From positions 1 through 40,500 of the forward strand of contig SVKY01000015.1 of NCBI GenBank assembly GCA_015068235.1: DNA of 40,500 bases, in the 5' to 3' direction. Source of the DNA: Oscillospiraceae bacterium. GTDB taxonomy: Bacteria; Bacillota; Clostridia; Oscillospirales; Oscillospiraceae. The stretch's first letter is position 1. Each line of letters opens with the position of its first letter. Both the position numbers and the translations under genes were made by a program. The notes below the pieces were generated by a model. That model was given only the letters and a program-made list of their open reading frames with translations, made no database searches and was not told where the DNA came from. Below are positions 7,706-15,752 of this stretch, piece after piece.

Positions 7706-8491
7706 ATGAAATATTGGGAAAGAGAAAAGATGATCTTAGACCGCATCAACGAAAACGGCTCTGTCAGCTTGACGGAGATCAGCGAGCTGACGGGGGCATC
7801 GGTTGCCACGGTGCGCCGTGATTTCGAGACGATCCGCAATAAGGGCTTGGCAGAACGCTCTCACGGTGGCTTGCATATGCCCGAGAAGGTCAAGCAGCGC
7901 AAGAATTATATCAACGGCACGGAAATTTTGGATGATTCCGACCGTGAGAAGCTTCGCATAGCGCAAGAGGCTGCATCTCAGGTCAAGGCAGGGGAGTCGA
8001 TTTTCATCGGTGCTGGCAAGACCTGTAATATGCTTGCCTCCATGCTCCATGATGTTGAGCGCTTGACGGTCGTAACAACGAGCATTACCGCGGTTTTGGA
8101 GCTTGCCGAGTGCCCGAATGTTTCCGTGACACTGCTTGGCGGCGATGTGCACACGGGCAAGAGCTATATCGAGACTTTGGACAACGATTTGAGCCATACG
8201 CTGCGTGGATATTTTTTCGACAAAGTGTTTGTGACGGTTGAGGGTGTGGATTTGGAGCGAGGCTACACGGTGCAGGACAAGAATCGTACGCAGATGTACA
8301 GCCAAATTGCCAGAATGACACGCCGAATGTATATGCTGTTGGACAGCTTTAAGTTTGACAGACGTGCGTTTGCAACGGTTTATCCACCGGAAAAGCCCTG
8401 CCGCATCATCTCCACACGCAATATGCCGCAAAAATTTGTGCAGTTTTATGCGCAGCATGGCATTCCATGTACACTTTTGACAATGGAATGA
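7706..8491 (+). CDS. DeoR-family transcriptional repressor of the microcompartment operon
   Basis: The 261-residue protein has the DeoR winged helix at about 1-60 (GSVSLTEISELTGASVATVRRDF then GLAERSHGG) and a DeoRC sugar-phosphate sensor domain at about 75-250, with IFIGAGKTCNMLA and the DLERGYTV stretch. Members of this family release DNA when they bind a phosphorylated sugar; given the neighbours, deoxyribose-5-phosphate or another pathway intermediate is the likely ligand. The ATG at 7706 (MKYWEREKM) is preferred over 7685 because GGGGG at 7691-7695 precedes it and it matches the usual N-terminus. Repeats at O1, O2 and O3 are its probable binding sites. It has its own promoter and terminator. 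Confidence 0.9.
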   Translation: MKYWEREKMILDRINENGSVSLTEISELTGASVATVRRDFETIRNKGLAERSHGGLHMPEKVKQRKNYINGTEILDDSDREKLRIAQEAASQVKAGESIFIGAGKTCNMLASMLHDVERLTVVTTSITAVLELAECPNVSVTLLGGDVHTGKSYIETLDNDLSHTLRGYFFDKVFVTVEGVDLERGYTVQDKNRTQMYSQIARMTRRMYMLLDSFKFDRRAFATVYPPEKPCRIISTRNMPQKFVQFYAQHGIPCTLLTME

Positions 8492-8505
8492 GCGAATTTG
8501 AGCGA
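8489..8505. promoter_or_regulatory. Candidate operator O2 at the end of the regulator gene
   Basis: TGAGCGA at 8489-8495 and 8499-8505, again with a 10-base period. The first copy overlaps the regulator's TGA stop codon. It is too far from a promoter to block polymerase directly and may serve as an auxiliary site for looping between O1 and O3. Confidence 0.55.
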
Positions 8506-8512
8506 TTTTCTG

Positions 8513-8565
8513 ACCGCATAGGGACGGAATATATTTCCGTTTCTGTGCGGTTTGCTTTATTTTTC
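8513..8565 (+). terminator. Terminator after the DeoR-type regulator
   Basis: ACCGCA at 8513 pairs with TGCGGT ending at 8551, and inside it ACGGAA pairs with TTCCGT around ATATAT. The stem is followed by TTGCTTTATTTTT. It separates the regulator from the BMC operon. Confidence 0.7.
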
Positions 8566-8638
8566 GTCCGAACAACCGATATTTAGCAAGTCAAATTTGT
8601 GCAGATTTACGAAATCGATGAAATCCAAGGCTTTGTTA

Positions 8639-8690
8639 TTGACTTTTGAAGCTTTTTGTGGGATGATAAGTGAGAACTGGTAGATTATAT
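8639..8690 (+). promoter_or_regulatory. Probable promoter region of the BMC operon
   Basis: TTGACT at 8639-8644 is a good -35 candidate, but the -10 is poor: GATGAT at 8662 is 17 bases away and TGATAA at 8664 is 19 bases away. A second weaker set is TTGTGG at 8656 with TAGATT/TTATAT at 8681-8690. The operator O3 follows immediately. The exact start of transcription cannot be fixed from sequence. Confidence 0.4.
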
Positions 8691-8697
8691 GACATTT

Positions 8698-8714
8698 TGA
8701 GCGATTTTGAGCGA
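8698..8714. promoter_or_regulatory. Candidate operator O3 in front of the BMC operon
   Basis: TGAGCGA at 8698-8704 and 8708-8714, the same 10-base-period pair as O1 and O2, ending just before the Shine-Dalgarno sequence of the first structural gene (GGAG at 8721-8724). Confidence 0.7.
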
Positions 8715-8733
8715 TTTAACGGAGAATAAGATT

Positions 8734-9930
8734 ATGGAAAATAAAGGAATGGTTGAGCTTTATCAGCCGAGACATACGCTGATCGGTCGTGATGGCATTA
8801 CGAAGATTCCGTACTTTTTGCGTCGTATGAACGTGGATCGTGTTTTGGTCGTGACCGATAAGGGCTTGATCAAGAGCGGCATTGCCGGCAAGGTGACGGC
8901 TGTTTTGGATGATTCCAATGTGAATTATGTTGTTTACGACGGCGTTGAACCGAATCCTTCGGTCCGCATCGTCAACGAGGCTTTTGACTTTTTTCAAAAG
9001 AATCAGTGTACGGCAATTATCGCAGTTGGCGGCGGCTCCCCGATCGATGTTGCCAAGGCGGTCAGTATCCTCTCTGCCAACGGCGGAAAGATTCAAGATT
9101 ATAACGGCTATAACAAGTCGAAAAAGCGTGGTTCTCCCATCATTGCAGTGAACACCACTGCCGGCACTGGTTCGGAATGTACCCGTGCTTATGTCGTGAC
9201 CGATGAGGAAGCCAAGTCCAAGATGCTGATGGTCGATACCAACTGCTTGGCGCACATTGCGCTTAATGACCCGATGCTGATGGTCGGTATGCCGCCGTCC
9301 TTGACGGCTGCAACGGGCATCGATGCACTGACGCATGCCATTGAAGCTTATATTTGCAACACGCATACACCGTTTACAGATGCTTTGGCAATGGAATCGA
9401 TCCGATTGATCGCTGATTCTTTGCGTGCTGCTGTGCGTGACGGCTCCGACATGGACGCTCGCACGGATATGTGCTGGGCAGAGTATATGGCAGGTCTTTC
9501 TTTCTCGAATGCGGGCTTGGGTTTGGTGCACGGCATTGCACATCAGCTTGGCGGCTACTATAATATCCCTCACGGTTTGGCAAATGCGATCATGCTGCCT
9601 CGTGTTTTGGAATTTAACCGTCCGTACTGCATGGGCAGACTTGCCGATGTTGCGCAGGCGATGGGTGAGAAGGTCGATCATATGAGCGTGGATGAGGCGT
9701 CCAGGCAGGCGATCGTTGCGGTGCGCCGCTTGATCGAGGATGTGAAGATCCCGCATTTGTGTGATACAAAATTCGACATGGCAGATATTGATACCATCGC
9801 AGAGCATGCGCTTCAGGACACGGCGACGCAGACGAATGTCGTTCGCCCGACCAGAGATGATGTCAAAACGATCATTGCCAAGACTTATTACGAGGGCATT
9901 TTGCTGAAGAAGGTGAAAGAGAATGGATAA
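8734..9930 (+). CDS. Iron-containing alcohol dehydrogenase (PduQ/EutG-like), BMC-associated
   Basis: The 398-residue enzyme belongs to the group III iron-dependent ADH family and would reduce acetaldehyde to ethanol while recycling NADH to NAD+. Visible motifs are the NAD-binding AVGGGSPIDVAKA, NTTAGTGSE, the metal-site GIDALTHAIEAY, and HGIAHQLGGYYNIPHGLANA. The ATG at 8734 is chosen over an upstream in-frame TTG at 8707, because GGAG at 8721-8724 fits it and the TTG lies next to the operator. It is the first gene of the BMC operon and overlaps pduL by eight bases. It would balance the NADH made by the aldehyde dehydrogenase. Confidence 0.93.
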   Translation: MENKGMVELYQPRHTLIGRDGITKIPYFLRRMNVDRVLVVTDKGLIKSGIAGKVTAVLDDSNVNYVVYDGVEPNPSVRIVNEAFDFFQKNQCTAIIAVGGGSPIDVAKAVSILSANGGKIQDYNGYNKSKKRGSPIIAVNTTAGTGSECTRAYVVTDEEAKSKMLMVDTNCLAHIALNDPMLMVGMPPSLTAATGIDALTHAIEAYICNTHTPFTDALAMESIRLIADSLRAAVRDGSDMDARTDMCWAEYMAGLSFSNAGLGLVHGIAHQLGGYYNIPHGLANAIMLPRVLEFNRPYCMGRLADVAQAMGEKVDHMSVDEASRQAIVAVRRLIEDVKIPHLCDTKFDMADIDTIAEHALQDTATQTNVVRPTRDDVKTIIAKTYYEGILLKKVKENG

Positions 9931-10561
9931 GGGAAAGGTTCAGCGTGTTGTTCAGCTTGCAGTGGCTGAGTCGATTTTTCGCAAAAGCGGAAAGATCTTT
10001 GTGCCGGTCGCTTCCTCTGCCCGCCATGTGCATTTGTGCAGAGCGGATGTTGAGAAGCTTTTCGGCAAAGGCTACCAGCTTCAGAAATTCCGTGATCTTT
10101 CTCAGCCCGGACAGTTTGCCTGCAAGGAGCAGGTGACGGTCGTCGGACCGAAGGGAAAATTGGAGCGTGTTCGAGTGCTCGGACCGGAGCGCAAGGATAC
10201 GCAGGTAGAAATTGCCTTGACCGATTCCTTTGCACTGGGGATCCGTCCTCCGGTACGCATGTCCGGCAAGATCTCGGGAACGCCCGGTTGCACATTGATC
10301 GGACCTGCCGGACAGGCGGATATTTCCGAGGGAGTTATCGTTGCCGCAAGACATATGCACATCTCGCTTGAGCAGGCGAAGCTTTACGGCTTGCAGGACG
10401 GTCAGATCGTGCGTTTGAGAAGCGATGGCGAGCGAGCGGTCGTGTTTGAGAATGTAGTTGTTCGTGCCGGAAACGGTCACGATTTTGAGGTCCATTTGGA
10501 CACCGACGAGGCGAATGCACTTGCTATGACGGGAAGTCCAATGATGGAGGTTCTGAAATAA
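9923..10561 (+). CDS. pduL: PduL-type phosphotransacylase
   Basis: The 212-residue enzyme converts acetyl-CoA plus phosphate to acetyl-phosphate and CoA, regenerating CoA inside the shell and giving a route to ATP. Two PTAC repeats are seen with their metal-binding histidine motifs: SSARHVHLC near residue 35 and ARHMHIS near residue 145. The N-terminal 20 residues (MDKGKVQRVVQLAVAESIF) can form an amphipathic helix, as in encapsulation peptides of shell-targeted PduL proteins. It overlaps the ADH gene by eight bases (ATG inside the end of that gene). Confidence 0.93.
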   Translation: MDKGKVQRVVQLAVAESIFRKSGKIFVPVASSARHVHLCRADVEKLFGKGYQLQKFRDLSQPGQFACKEQVTVVGPKGKLERVRVLGPERKDTQVEIALTDSFALGIRPPVRMSGKISGTPGCTLIGPAGQADISEGVIVAARHMHISLEQAKLYGLQDGQIVRLRSDGERAVVFENVVVRAGNGHDFEVHLDTDEANALAMTGSPMMEVLK

Positions 10562-10585
10562 GAAAGGTTGTTGTGTGAGGGCATT

Positions 10586-11284
10586 ATGAATCACGAGCTT
10601 TTACACAAGTTAATAGATCTGATCGTTGCGGAGGTTGTGCGGCGTGTGGCGATTGCTTACCGTCAGGAGCAGCATCCTGAAGATGTGGTTGTGCTGCTTG
10701 CGGCACCGATCGCTTATCCCAAGGAGCTGAAGAAGCTGCTCAATACGCAGTTTGGCGATGGCTTTACTCCCATTTGCTTCACGGAGAAGACCGAGCTTGA
10801 GGACGATACGACGCTTTATGCGAGTAAGTTGTCCGAGGCAGAGCTGACGGAGCATGTTGCGAAAGCCAAGACGGTCATTTTGGTCGCACCCCGTTTGGAA
10901 CTTCTGAAGGAGGTTGCGGAGGGCAAGGATGAGAGCCTGCTGTCGTATTTGATGGTGCGCAGCATCCTTTGGAAGAAGGATGTGCGGTTGTACATCGACT
11001 TTGAACCACCGAAATTCCGCAGGAATACCTTCTTGGAGGGTGTAGCATCTGCCATCGATACGCTTCGTCAAATGAGCGTGGGAGTTTATCCCTACTTCAC
11101 GGGCGATGCTGCGAAGAAGATCGGTGCAAGCCTTGTGACTGAGGCAGACGTTTTGGCGGCGGCACAGAGAGCGGATAAGACGATCTGCTGCTGCGTCGGA
11201 GCGATCATCACGCCGGCAGCAAGAGATGCACTGTTGAGCAACGATGTGATTGTACAGTATGAAGGAGAAGAAGCATGCAGTTAG
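10586..11284 (+). CDS. BMC-associated protein, possibly flavoprotein-like (PF02441-type)
   Basis: The 232-residue protein begins with an amphipathic helix (MNHELLHKLIDLIVAEVVRR) like the targeting peptides of neighbouring enzymes. A Rossmann-like alternation of strands and helices follows (VVVLLAAPIAYPKELKKLL, KTVILVAPRLELL). A C-terminal motif TEADVLAAA...AIITPAARDAL resembles segments found in several BMC accessory proteins. Flavoprotein-type proteins occur in other BMC loci, so this is a plausible but unproven call. ATG 10586 follows GAGGG at 10577-10581; an upstream TTG at 10568 is less likely. It overlaps the next gene by ten bases. Confidence 0.55.
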   Translation: MNHELLHKLIDLIVAEVVRRVAIAYRQEQHPEDVVVLLAAPIAYPKELKKLLNTQFGDGFTPICFTEKTELEDDTTLYASKLSEAELTEHVAKAKTVILVAPRLELLKEVAEGKDESLLSYLMVRSILWKKDVRLYIDFEPPKFRRNTFLEGVASAIDTLRQMSVGVYPYFTGDAAKKIGASLVTEADVLAAAQRADKTICCCVGAIITPAARDALLSNDVIVQYEGEEACS

Positions 11285-11580
11285 CAAGAGTAAAAGGAAC
11301 GGTGGTCAGCACCAACAAGGCGGAAAAGCTCTACGGCTTGAAGATGCTGATCGTAAAGCCGATCGATATTGAAACTTGGCAGGAAAAGGGCGGCCTGATC
11401 GTAGCCATTGATGCAGTCGGTGCAGGTGAGGGCGAGGTCGTTATGCTTGTCGGCGGCAGCTCGTCGCGTCAGACCGGCATCACTGAGAATAAGCCTGTCG
11501 ATCAGAGCATTATCGCAATTATCGATTCCGTTGAGGTCAACGGAAACCGTATTTTTGAAAAATTCAACAAAGAAAGTTGA
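11275..11580 (+). CDS. BMC-P vertex protein 1 (EutN/CcmL family)
   Basis: This 101-residue protein matches the pentameric EutN/CcmL family, which caps the twelve vertices of the polyhedral shell. Visible features are the starting strand MQLARVKGTVVSTNKAEKLYG, the KMLIVKPID segment, the GAGEGEVVMLVGGSSSRQT loop, and the DQSIIAIIDSV C-terminal strand. Its start lies within the end of the upstream gene, and the following aldehyde dehydrogenase starts nine bases after its stop. It is one of three BMC-P genes here. Confidence 0.93.
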   Translation: MQLARVKGTVVSTNKAEKLYGLKMLIVKPIDIETWQEKGGLIVAIDAVGAGEGEVVMLVGGSSSRQTGITENKPVDQSIIAIIDSVEVNGNRIFEKFNKES

Positions 11581-11589
11581 GGTTAGCGT

Positions 11590-12993
11590 ATGGCATTGAC
11601 AAAAGAACAGATTCGGCAGATCGCTGAACAGACACGCAGCAGCATTGAACGTGGTTCTTTCGCTCCCTCCGGAGGCGGCAAGTGCTTGTTCGATGATGTG
11701 AATGAGGCAATCGATACCGCCATCCGTGCGCAGGAACGCCTGATGGAGATGTCCTTACAGGAGCGTGGCAAGCTGATCGAGGCAATGCGCCAAGCAGCCA
11801 GAGCGCATGCAGAAGAATTTTCTGTGATGGCGCATGAAGAGACCGGCTACGGCAAGGTGCATCACAAGATCGCAAAGAACCTGCTTGCTGCGGACAAGAC
11901 CCCCGGCATTGAGGATCTGCACCCGACCGCTTTCAGCGGCGATGACGGCTTGACCTTGGTTGAGACCGCACCCTATGGCGTCATAGGTGCGATCACTCCC
12001 TCGACAAACCCCACCGCAACAGTGATCAACAATTCCATCAGCATGATCGCAGCAGGCAATGCTGTCGTGTTCAATCCGCATCCTGCGGCAAAGAGAGCTT
12101 CTCAGAGAGCAATGGAGGTCTTAAACGATGCAATCATCGCAGCAGGCGGCCCCAATGGCTTGATCACGGCACCGAAGGAGCCGACCTTGGAAACTTCCGA
12201 TGTCATCATGAAGCATAAGGCGATCAAGATGTTGGCAGTTACCGGCGGCGAGGCAGTTGTTGCTGTGGCAATGAAGTCCGGCAAGAAGTGCGTTGCGGCA
12301 GGTCCCGGTAATCCTCCTGTCATCGTTGACGAAACGGCAGACATTCCTCAGACGGCAAAGCATATTGTTGACGGCGCAAGCTTTGATAACAATGTTCTGT
12401 GCGTTGCGGAGAAGGAAGTCTTTATGGTCGATTCCATTGCCGATGCCCTGATGAACACCATGCAGCAGCACGGTGCATTCCGTGTCTACGGTGAGGATAT
12501 CGATAAGATCGTTCGTACGGTTTTGATCCAGAAGGACGGCAAGTATGTTATCAACCGCAAGTTTGTCGGTCATGATGCGACCTACATTCTGCGTGAGAGC
12601 GGCGTCGCCTTCACAGGTGAGCCGGTTTTGGTCATTGCGGATGTTGACCGTTACCATCCGTTTGTCGAGGTCGAAATGCTGATGCCTGTTTTGGGCATGG
12701 TGCGTGTTGCGAACTTTGACGAGGCTCTGCGTGAGGCATTCCGTGCCGAACACGGCAATCAGCACTCCGCTATGATCCATTCGACCAATGTTCATAATAT
12801 GTCCCGTGCGGCAAGAAAGATGAACACCACGATTTTTGTTAAAAATGCTCCGTCCTACTCCGGCTTGGGCTTCGGCGGCGAGGGATACACCACGCTGACC
12901 ATTGCAACTCCGACCGGTGAGGGCTTGACCAGCGCGAAGTCCTTCACACGTGCAAGACGCTGCGTGCTCAAGGGCGACTTCCGCATCATCTGA
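11590..12993 (+). CDS. CoA-acylating aldehyde dehydrogenase (PduP/EutE-like), shell-targeted
   Basis: The 467-residue enzyme would oxidise acetaldehyde with NAD+ and CoA to acetyl-CoA. The catalytic Cys is C271 in FDNNVLCVAEKEV; the cofactor region shows AITPSTNPTATVINNSI and AVTGGEAVVAVAM. Residues 1-20 (MALTKEQIRQIAEQTRSSIE) form a predicted amphipathic helix followed by a Ser/Gly/Pro linker (GSFAPSGGG), the typical N-terminal encapsulation peptide. It is paired with ADH and PduL as the usual aldehyde core of a metabolosome. Substrate is inferred as acetaldehyde from the DeoC genes downstream. Confidence 0.95.
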   Translation: MALTKEQIRQIAEQTRSSIERGSFAPSGGGKCLFDDVNEAIDTAIRAQERLMEMSLQERGKLIEAMRQAARAHAEEFSVMAHEETGYGKVHHKIAKNLLAADKTPGIEDLHPTAFSGDDGLTLVETAPYGVIGAITPSTNPTATVINNSISMIAAGNAVVFNPHPAAKRASQRAMEVLNDAIIAAGGPNGLITAPKEPTLETSDVIMKHKAIKMLAVTGGEAVVAVAMKSGKKCVAAGPGNPPVIVDETADIPQTAKHIVDGASFDNNVLCVAEKEVFMVDSIADALMNTMQQHGAFRVYGEDIDKIVRTVLIQKDGKYVINRKFVGHDATYILRESGVAFTGEPVLVIADVDRYHPFVEVEMLMPVLGMVRVANFDEALREAFRAEHGNQHSAMIHSTNVHNMSRAARKMNTTIFVKNAPSYSGLGFGGEGYTTLTIATPTGEGLTSAKSFTRARRCVLKGDFRII

Positions 12994-12998
12994 GCGTT

Positions 12999-14312
12999 AT
13001 GGAGCTGAATAAAATCGTCTGCGACGCCGGTATACTCGGTGCAGGCGGCGCAGGTTTCCCGACACATGTGAAAATTAATTGCAAAGCCGAGTATGTTTTG
13101 GCAAACGGCGCCGAATGCGAGCCGCTTCTGCGTGTGGATCAGCAGGTCATGCAGGTCTATGCGGCAGATGTTGTCAAGGGCATTCGTGCGGTCAAGGAAT
13201 TTACAGGCGCAAAGAAAGCGGTCATTTGCTTGAAGGAGCATTACCACGATGCGGTCGATGCGCTGAAGAAGGCTGTCAAGGAATTTGACGATGTAGAAAT
13301 ACATCTGCTTGATGCGTACTATCCGGCAGGAGACGAGCAGCAGATCGTCTACGAGGTTACAGGGCGTGTCGTTCCGACCGGTGGACTTCCTTTGGATGTC
13401 GGTGCGGTCGTGTGTAACGTCAGTACCTTGGTGAATATCGCAGATGCTATGGAAGGCAAAAAAGTTATTGAAAAATACGTTACCGTTGGTGGCGCTGTCA
13501 AGAATCCGATCACGGTTCGAGTTCCGGTCGGTATTTCGCTGAAGGAAGTCCTTGCGGCGGCAGGCGGCACGACGGAGGAATGCAAGTATATTATCGGAGG
13601 ACCGTGCATGGGTCGTGTGGTCGACACGCTGGATATTCCGGTGACCAAAACGACCGGTGGCTTGCTTGCGATCCCCAAGAACCATCCGCTGCTCGAACAG
13701 AAGGATGAAGCCATTCATCTCAAACGTATGCTTTCGGTCTGTTGCCAGTGCTCATTGTGCACGCAGATGTGCCCGAGAAATGCCTTGGGATTGAATGTTC
13801 AGCCGCATAAGGCAATGCGCAGCTTAGCAAACGGAATCGACCTTTTGGGCGATTTCAACGGCATTTTCTCTTGCTGCAATTGCGGTCTGTGTACGTATTA
13901 TGCTTGTAACTTCGGCTTAAAGCCCTCGCAGGTCATGCAGAGTCTCAAGAGTGCGATCGCTTCGAAGGGCACTCGCCCGAGAAAAGAAGTCTTTACCGAG
14001 GTTGACGGCGGCTTGGAGAACAAGAAGGTTCCCGTCTCCCGTTTGATCGCAAGATTGGGCTTGAGCAAGTATGATGTTCCCGCACCGATGCAGGAAAAAG
14101 CGCTGACAACGGATTGTGTCCGCATCTTCCTGCGTATGGGCGTTGGCGCACCGAGTGTGCCGAAGGTCAAGGTTGGTGACAAGGTTCGCAAGAATCAATT
14201 GATCGCAGACATTGCGGAAGGAAAGCTTGGCGTCAAGATGCACGCAAGCATTTCCGGTACGGTTAGCGAAATTACAAGTGATTATATTGAGATCAGGAGG
14301 TCGTCCAAATGA
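12999..14312 (+). CDS. pduS: PduS-like RnfC-type flavo/iron-sulfur NADH oxidoreductase
   Basis: The 437-residue protein has an RnfC/NuoF-type nucleotide-binding N-terminus (GILGAGGAGFPTHVK, NGAECEPLL) and two cysteine clusters for 4Fe-4S: C248-x2-C251-x2-C254-x3-C258-P and C292-x2-C295-x2-C298-x4-C303. A C-terminal biotinyl/SLBB-like barrel (VGDKVRKNQLIAD, KMHASISGTVSEI) follows. In Pdu systems PduS reduces cobalamin and binds PduT; no B12 enzyme is visible here, so a role in moving electrons or oxidising NADH is more likely. It overlaps the BMC-T gene by ATGA. The second cluster has one extra residue before its last Cys. Confidence 0.92.
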   Translation: MELNKIVCDAGILGAGGAGFPTHVKINCKAEYVLANGAECEPLLRVDQQVMQVYAADVVKGIRAVKEFTGAKKAVICLKEHYHDAVDALKKAVKEFDDVEIHLLDAYYPAGDEQQIVYEVTGRVVPTGGLPLDVGAVVCNVSTLVNIADAMEGKKVIEKYVTVGGAVKNPITVRVPVGISLKEVLAAAGGTTEECKYIIGGPCMGRVVDTLDIPVTKTTGGLLAIPKNHPLLEQKDEAIHLKRMLSVCCQCSLCTQMCPRNALGLNVQPHKAMRSLANGIDLLGDFNGIFSCCNCGLCTYYACNFGLKPSQVMQSLKSAIASKGTRPRKEVFTEVDGGLENKKVPVSRLIARLGLSKYDVPAPMQEKALTTDCVRIFLRMGVGAPSVPKVKVGDKVRKNQLIADIAEGKLGVKMHASISGTVSEITSDYIEIRRSSK

Positions 14313-14854
14313 ATGCGTTAGGCATGATTGAAACCAATAGCATCCCCATGGGCGTCAATGCCGGTGATGCGATGCTGAAAGCGGCGACCGTTGAGCTCGT
14401 CTGCGCACAGCCGGTTTGCGCCGGTAAATATATCGTTTTGGTTACGGGCGAGGTTGCCGCTGTCAAGGAAAGCGTTGAGGCAGGCAAGGAAGTTGCAGGC
14501 TCTCGACTGGTAGACAGCATGATCATCTCCCACATCCATCCCCAAGTTCCCAAGGCAATCAATGCCTGCAACGAGATCGGTCAGGTTTCGGCAGTCGGCG
14601 TGATGGAGGCGTTCAGCCTTTGCGCAGCCGTTGTTGTAGCAGATGCTGCGGTCAAGGCAGCAGACGTCCAGTTGATCGATGTGCGCTTGGGCAGAGGCTT
14701 GGGCGGCAAGGCGTTTATCACGCTCACAGGTGAGGTCGCAGCGGTTCGTGCGGCGATCGCAGCCGGTGAGAAGATGCCGGAGGCAGCGGGCTTAATGAGC
14801 GAGAGCGTTGTGATTCCGTCTCCGCATCCGGATATCATTCAGTCATTATATTAA
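14309..14854 (+). CDS. pduT: BMC-T trimeric shell protein, PduT-like with putative Fe-S pore cysteine
   Basis: The 181-residue protein is a tandem of two BMC domains (starts at MNALGMIETNSIPMG and at about residue 96, AVGVMEAFSLCAAVV), so three copies make a pseudohexamer. Cys37 in PVCAGKYI aligns with the Cys (SKTICPGK) that in Salmonella PduT holds a 4Fe-4S cluster at the trimer axis. An extra Cys32 is nearby. Its direct translational coupling to the pduS-like gene supports an electron path through the shell. Confidence 0.93.
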   Translation: MNALGMIETNSIPMGVNAGDAMLKAATVELVCAQPVCAGKYIVLVTGEVAAVKESVEAGKEVAGSRLVDSMIISHIHPQVPKAINACNEIGQVSAVGVMEAFSLCAAVVVADAAVKAADVQLIDVRLGRGLGGKAFITLTGEVAAVRAAIAAGEKMPEAAGLMSESVVIPSPHPDIIQSLY

Positions 14855-14888
14855 TTAAAATAAATAACATAAACGGAGGATTTTTCAA

Positions 14889-15164
14889 ATGAAAGAAGCT
14901 TTAGGTATGATCGAGACCCGTGGCCTCATCGGCGCAATCGAAGCAGCTGATGCAATGGTCAAGGCAGCAAATGTCCACCTCATTGGCAAGACTCAGATCG
15001 GCAGTGGCTTGGTTACCGTTATGGTCCGTGGCGATGTTGGCGCAGTGAAGGCTGCGGTTGATGCAGGCGCAACTGCTGCAAAGCGTGTTGGCGAGCTGTA
15101 CGGCTGCCACGTCATTCCTTCCCCGCACAACGATGTCGAAGGCATTTTGCCGACGATGGCTTAA
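14889..15164 (+). CDS. BMC-H hexameric shell protein 1 (PduA/PduJ-like)
   Basis: The 91-residue single BMC domain starts [20 protein letters not shown] and has the pore motif [20 protein letters not shown] with GSG at the central opening, as in PduA, which favours passage of small polar metabolites. GGAGG lies upstream at 14876-14880. The sequence is nearly identical to BMC-H 2 at DNA level, indicating recent tandem duplication. Confidence 0.96.
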   Translation: MKEALGMIETRGLIGAIEAADAMVKAANVHLIGKTQIGSGLVTVMVRGDVGAVKAAVDAGATAAKRVGELYGCHVIPSPHNDVEGILPTMA

Positions 15165-15184
15165 TTTGAAAGGAGTTAACACAC

Positions 15185-15460
15185 ATGAAACTTGCACTTG
15201 GTATGATCGAGACTCGTGGCCTCATCGGCGCTATCGAAGCAGCGGATGCAATGGTCAAGGCAGCAAACGTCCACCTCATTGGCAAGACTCAGATCGGCAG
15301 TGGCTTGGTTACTGTTATGGTCCGTGGCGATGTCGGCGCAGTGAAGGCTGCGGTTGATGCAGGCGCAACTGCTGCAAAGCGTGTTGGCGAGCTGTACGGC
15401 TGCCATGTCATCCCGTCTCCGCACGATGATGTCGAGGGCATCCTGCCCACCATCGGCTAA
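15185..15460 (+). CDS. BMC-H hexameric shell protein 2 (PduA/PduJ-like)
   Basis: This 91-residue copy differs from BMC-H 1 only at the first residues (MKLALGM), at HDD instead of HND and at the last few positions (ILPTIG). The pore loop QIGSGL is unchanged. AAAGGAG precedes the ATG. It lies 20 bases after BMC-H 1 and three bases before the second BMC-P gene. Confidence 0.96.
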   Translation: MKLALGMIETRGLIGAIEAADAMVKAANVHLIGKTQIGSGLVTVMVRGDVGAVKAAVDAGATAAKRVGELYGCHVIPSPHDDVEGILPTIG

Positions 15461-15463
15461 GCT

Positions 15464-15736
15464 ATGTATATCGGAGAAGTCGTCGGCAGTGTTGTTGCTA
15501 CCATAAAGGAAGATGGGTTGCAAAATGTCCCTCTTTTGGTGGTGCACCTGATCGAAAAGGGCAAAAAAACAAAAATGATCGTGGCGGCTGACTCCACCCG
15601 TCAGGCAGGCAAGGGCGACTTTGTCTATATGATCGGCTCGAAGGAGGCAAGCAGGATCTTCCATAAGCGGGTTCCTGCGGATGCCGCCATCGCCGGATTT
15701 ATCGATACCTATAATTTACAACTAAAACCTGAATAA
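15464..15736 (+). CDS. BMC-P vertex protein 2 (EutN/CcmL family)
   Basis: The 90-residue protein has the EutN/CcmL fold signature: [20 protein letters not shown], a VVHLIEKG strand, the [20 protein letters not shown] loop, and [12 protein letters not shown] at the end. The middle is more basic (EKGKKTKM) than in the other two BMC-P copies. The Shine-Dalgarno sequence is not obvious, and translation probably depends on coupling to BMC-H 2. Confidence 0.92.
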   Translation: MYIGEVVGSVVATIKEDGLQNVPLLVVHLIEKGKKTKMIVAADSTRQAGKGDFVYMIGSKEASRIFHKRVPADAAIAGFIDTYNLQLKPE

Positions 15737-15752
15737 TTTGGAGGATATTTTT

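Noticed and set aside
8716-9807. A 363-codon minus-strand frame
   Set aside because: It is antisense to the full-length iron alcohol dehydrogenase, is rich in Cys, His and Arg without domain pattern, and has no ribosome site.
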